Source of the DNA: Clostridiales bacterium
GTDB lineage: Bacteria > Bacillota > Clostridia > Lachnospirales > WQUN01
Length of the DNA: 64,000 nt
Assembly (NCBI GenBank): GCA_031287685.1
Contig: JAITSQ010000025.1
Coordinates: forward strand, 99,956-163,955
Reading direction: 5' to 3'
A program made the position numbers and the translations under genes. The notes under the pieces were generated by a model. That model was given only the letters and a program-made list of their open reading frames with translations, searched no databases and was not told the origin of the DNA. Below, in pieces: positions 60,670 through 64,000 of the stretch (position 1 is the stretch's first letter; each line of letters opens with the position of its first letter).

Positions 60670-61947
60670 ATGGTAACAGCGATAGTCGGCGCCAACTGGG
60701 GCGACGAGGGCAAGGGAAAAATAACCGATATACGCGCCGCCGGCAGCGACGTGGCGGTGCGTTTTCAAGGCGGGAGCAACGCGGGGCACACGATTATAAA
60801 CGAATACGGAAAATTCGCCCTGCACCAAATCCCCTCCGGGATATTTCACGCGGAAACCACAAACGTCATCGGGAACGGCTGCGCCCTAAACATAGAGTTT
60901 CTTATTAAGGAAATAGAAACGGTGAAAGCCGCCGTGAAGGATTTTAAGCTGATGATTTCGGACAGGGCCCAGGTTTTATGCCCTTATCACGTATTGCTTG
61001 ACGAGCTTGAGGAAGCGCGGCTGGGGGACAGGCGGTTCGGCTCGACAAAATCGGGCATCGCCCCTTTTTACAGCGATAAATACGCCAAAACCGGGATTCA
61101 GGTAAACGAGCTTTACGACGGGGCGCTTCTGCGCCAGAAAATCGAAGCCTCTTTGGAAAAAATCAACGCCACGCTGAAAGCCCTTTACGGCGCGGAGCCG
61201 CTTGTTCCTTCCGTTTTGTATGAAAAACTCAGGCGGCTTTCGGAGGAAATCGAAAAATACGCGGCGGACACTTCCGCGTTTCTGCGCCGAGCGTTGAGGG
61301 ACGGGAAAAACATTCTGCTGGAGGGGCAGCTCGGCGCGCTTAAAGACACTGACCACGGTATTTACCCTTACGTCACGTCGTCCTCCACTTTGGCGGGTTT
61401 TGCCGCCGTCGGCGCGGGCATCCCCCCGTATGAGATTAAAAATATACTCACGGTCACAAAGGCCTACTCGAGCGCGGTGGGGGAGGGTCCTTTCGTTTCG
61501 GAAATTTTCGGGGCGGAGGCGGACGAGCTTCGCCGGCGCGGAGGCGACGCGGGCGAGTACGGCGCGACGACAGGCAGGCCGCGCCGCGTGGGCTGGTTCG
61601 ACATACCCGCGACAAAATACGGCGCGCAGCTGCAGGGCGCGACGGAGCTTGCCCTGACGGGGCTTGACGTTTTGGGTTATCTGGACGAAATACCCGTGTG
61701 CGCGGCTTACGAAACCGACGGGCGCGTCTCGGAGGATTTCCCGAACACGGCGGCGCTGGGCCGCGCCAAGCCCGTCGTTGAAAAACTCCCCGGATTTAAG
61801 GCCGACATAAGGGGCGTCCGCAGGTTTTCCGACTTGCCGCGGGAAGCGCGGGATTATGTGAAATTTATCGAGGAAAGAATAGGCGTGAAAATCACTATGC
61901 TGTCAAACGGGCCGAAAAGGCACGAAATGGTGGAAATACAGGCTTAA
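60670..61947 (+). CDS. purA: adenylosuccinate synthetase PurA
   Basis: GTP-dependent ligation of IMP and aspartate to adenylosuccinate, the first step from IMP to AMP. The 425-residue protein has the P-loop GANWGDEGKGKITD near residues 7-20, NAGHTI, the EGQLGALKDTDHGIYPYVTSS segment and the GEYGATTGRPRRVGWFD loop. Paired with PurB, it completes AMP synthesis within the operon. AGGAGGAAAA precedes the ATG. Confidence 0.97.
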   Translation: MVTAIVGANWGDEGKGKITDIRAAGSDVAVRFQGGSNAGHTIINEYGKFALHQIPSGIFHAETTNVIGNGCALNIEFLIKEIETVKAAVKDFKLMISDRAQVLCPYHVLLDELEEARLGDRRFGSTKSGIAPFYSDKYAKTGIQVNELYDGALLRQKIEASLEKINATLKALYGAEPLVPSVLYEKLRRLSEEIEKYAADTSAFLRRALRDGKNILLEGQLGALKDTDHGIYPYVTSSSTLAGFAAVGAGIPPYEIKNILTVTKAYSSAVGEGPFVSEIFGAEADELRRRGGDAGEYGATTGRPRRVGWFDIPATKYGAQLQGATELALTGLDVLGYLDEIPVCAAYETDGRVSEDFPNTAALGRAKPVVEKLPGFKADIRGVRRFSDLPREARDYVKFIEERIGVKITMLSNGPKRHEMVEIQA

Positions 61948-61989
61948 CGCGAATATAATATAACATTAAAAGCGGTCGGGGGAATTAAA

Positions 61990-63816
61990 ATGTGCGGAAT
62001 TGTTGGTTATGTCGGCAGGGAGGACGCCGCGCCGTTTCTGATAGAGGGCCTGCGGCGGCTTGAGTACCGCGGGTACGATTCTGCGGGGATCGCCGTATCG
62101 ACGGAAAACGGTATAGTTGTGCGCAAAAGCAAGGGGCGGCTTTCCGCCTTAGAAGAAAAAATCCGGGGAGACCATATGATAAGCGGGAATGTCGGCATAG
62201 GGCATACCCGCTGGGCCACGCACGGGGAGCCGAGCGACGTCAACGCCCACCCGCAGCCGTCGGCCTCCGGCCGGTTTGTCGTCGTCCATAACGGCGTTAT
62301 TGATAATTATCTGGAGCTTAAGAATCATCTTATCCGGCGCGGCTATGAGTTCGCCTCCGAGACGGACACGGAGGTAATCGCCCATCTTATCGAGCGTTAC
62401 TACAACGGGGATATGGTGGACGCTCTGAATAAGCTGCAGACGCGGCTGAAAGGCTCGTATTCCCTTGGGGTGCTGTCGGCGGACAACCCCGGGCAGATTG
62501 CCGTAATCCGCAAGGACAGCCCGCTTATTTTGGGGGAGCGCGGCGACGAAAAGATGCTCGCGTCGGACATCCCCGCTATGCTTAAATTTACCCGCGATTT
62601 TTATGAGCTGGGCGAGGGCGAAATAGCCATATTGAGCCGCGAAGGCATAGCCTTTTACGATTCGGATAAGGAGGCGCTGAGCAAATCCACCTTCCACGTG
62701 GACTGGGATATGGACGCGGCCGAAAAGGGCGGCTACGAGCATTTTATGATTAAAGAAATTATGGAGCAGCCCAGGGCGATCAGCGATACCATAACCCCGC
62801 GCCTTGACGGGGATAAGGTGCTGTTCGGCGATTTTAACCTGACCGCGGAGGATATCGCCGGGTTTGACAAAATTTACATTACCGCTTGCGGCTCGGCCTA
62901 CCACGCGGGTATAATCGGCAAATACGTGATACAGTCGCTCACGCGAAAATCGGTTGACGTGGAGCTGGCTTCGGAGTTTCGTTACGGAGACCCGATAATC
63001 AGCGAAAAAACTCTTGTCATAGTCGTCAGCCAGTCCGGGGAGACGGCGGACTCCCTGGCCGCTCTGCGCTACGCCAAGGCGAAGGGCGCCCGGGTTCTTG
63101 GCGTCGTGAACGTCGTCGGCTCCTCCATCGCGAAGGAGGCGGACGTGACCCTGTTCACGAACGCCGGCCCGGAAATTGCCGTGGCTACGACCAAGGCGTA
63201 TTCCTGCCAGCTTATCATTTTCTACCTCCTGGCGGTTTATATGGCCGAAAAAATCGGCTCTGTCGCCGAGACGGAGCGGCGGCGCCTGCTTGAGGAAATT
63301 AAAGCCCTGCCCGGCAAAGTGGCGAAAATCCTTGAGAACAAGGACGACGTTCAGCGTTTCGCGGCGCTTCATTTCAACGCGAGGGACGTGTTCTTCATCG
63401 GCCGGGGTATGGATTACGGCGCGGGGCTTGAAGGCTCTCTCAAATTAAAAGAAATTTCCTATATACATTCGGAGGCTTACGCCGCCGGAGAGCTGAAGCA
63501 CGGGACAATCGCCCTTATCGAGCGGGACTCGCTTGTGGTGGCGATAGCCGCAAACCGCCGCCTGTTCGACAAGCTGATTTCAAACGTGATGGTGGTGAAG
63601 GCGCGGGGCGCGTGCGTCTGCGGCGTCACCTGGGAGGGCAACAAAGTCATAGAGGAAAGCTGCGATTTCGCGCTGTACGTGCCGGAAACGGAGGACCTGT
63701 TCGCGCCGTCGCTTTCGGTTATTACGCTGCAGCTCTTCAGTTATTACGTGGCGTCGATGCGCGGCGCGGATATTGATAAACCGCGGAATCTGGCGAAAAG
63801 CGTAACGATAGAGTAG
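61990..63816 (+). CDS. glmS: glutamine--fructose-6-phosphate aminotransferase GlmS
   Basis: Makes glucosamine-6-phosphate for cell-wall precursors. The 608-residue protein has a class II glutaminase domain with Cys2 nucleophile (CGIVGYVG), then two SIS domains (ITACGSAYHAG, VSQSGETADSLAALR, and the second near FIGRGMDYGAGLEGSLKLKEISYIHSEAY). Only 42 bases separate it from purA, too few for the self-cleaving glmS ribozyme found in many Firmicutes, so that control seems absent here. GGGGG precedes the ATG. Confidence 0.97.
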   Translation: MCGIVGYVGREDAAPFLIEGLRRLEYRGYDSAGIAVSTENGIVVRKSKGRLSALEEKIRGDHMISGNVGIGHTRWATHGEPSDVNAHPQPSASGRFVVVHNGVIDNYLELKNHLIRRGYEFASETDTEVIAHLIERYYNGDMVDALNKLQTRLKGSYSLGVLSADNPGQIAVIRKDSPLILGERGDEKMLASDIPAMLKFTRDFYELGEGEIAILSREGIAFYDSDKEALSKSTFHVDWDMDAAEKGGYEHFMIKEIMEQPRAISDTITPRLDGDKVLFGDFNLTAEDIAGFDKIYITACGSAYHAGIIGKYVIQSLTRKSVDVELASEFRYGDPIISEKTLVIVVSQSGETADSLAALRYAKAKGARVLGVVNVVGSSIAKEADVTLFTNAGPEIAVATTKAYSCQLIIFYLLAVYMAEKIGSVAETERRRLLEEIKALPGKVAKILENKDDVQRFAALHFNARDVFFIGRGMDYGAGLEGSLKLKEISYIHSEAYAAGELKHGTIALIERDSLVVAIAANRRLFDKLISNVMVVKARGACVCGVTWEGNKVIEESCDFALYVPETEDLFAPSLSVITLQLFSYYVASMRGADIDKPRNLAKSVTIE

Positions 63817-63843
63817 GGCGGGTCCGCCGGCGGGACATTTATC

Positions 63844-63872
63844 TTGACAGATTTCGCGCCGCGTGCTATACT
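63844..63872 (+). promoter_or_regulatory. sigma-A-type promoter of a gene cut off by the contig end
   Basis: TTGACA (63844-63849), 17-base spacer, TATACT (63867-63872), then an AAAAGGAG ribosome binding site near 63888-63895. Confidence 0.85.
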
Positions 63873-63897
63873 TAATCACTTAGCGCGAAAAGGAGTT

Positions 63898-64000
<103 letters not shown>

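Overview
The window looks like a chromosomal contig end from a moderately GC-rich, endospore-lineage member of the Clostridia (Firmicutes). The evidence is a SpoVD-type transpeptidase with a C-terminal PASTA domain beside murE/murF/mraY/murD and a SEDS gene; a MurE with the DNPR meso-diaminopimelate signature; the ylm cluster (yggS-sepF-yggT-S4); infC-rpmI-rplT; a clostridial NfnAB electron-bifurcating pair; a type II isoleucyl-tRNA synthetase; and AGGAGG-type ribosome binding sites with occasional GTG, TTG and ATT starts. I cannot place it below class. Nothing suggests a phage, plasmid, CRISPR array or defence island.

Layout. 1-7201: cell-wall operon spoVD-murE-murF-mraY-murD-ftsW/spoVE, mostly with overlapping stops and starts, closed by a strong terminator. 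7200-8330 (minus): two type IV prepilin-like genes, the second with an excellent promoter. 8433-8552: tRNA-Lys(CTT). 8582-10820 (minus): mltG-like, trmR-like and trhP-like genes, the order of the B. subtilis yrrL-yrrM-yrrN/O block for wobble-uridine modification. 10902-16322: TSCPD protein, CoA-acylating aldehyde dehydrogenase, a kinase-like protein, a flavin reductase, murA and a TepA/ClpP-like protease. 16520-17660 (minus): infC-rpmI-rplT with a long leader and an ATT start. 17955-24378: aldo/keto reductase, secG, rimM-trmD-tsaE-tsaB-rimI and a Lon-family protease. 24427-35598 (minus): nfnA-nfnB-ileS-HlyD-like-yggS-sepF-yggT-ylmH-leuA, a long co-directional run mixing redox metabolism, translation, division and leucine synthesis. 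35904-46756: two giant tandem secreted surface proteins (2096 and 1516 residues). 46917-51392: amidohydrolase, unknown proteins, trmB, a DUF2156-like gene and two lipoproteins. 51548-63816: glgA, then carA-carB-purF-purB-DUF3784-purA-glmS, a biosynthetic run with three glutamine-dependent amidotransferase functions.

The most noteworthy unexplained items are the pair of giant surface proteins, which share a C-terminal module order ending in degenerate SLH-like sequence; a dispersed family of intergenic palindromic elements ending in AATTGCTATA, one copy of which supplies the murA stop codon; and a 97-bp MITE-like element with perfect 19-bp terminal inverted repeats at 35683-35779. The last 86 bases are almost pure G and are best read as a sequencing or assembly artefact that cuts off a gene with its own good promoter.
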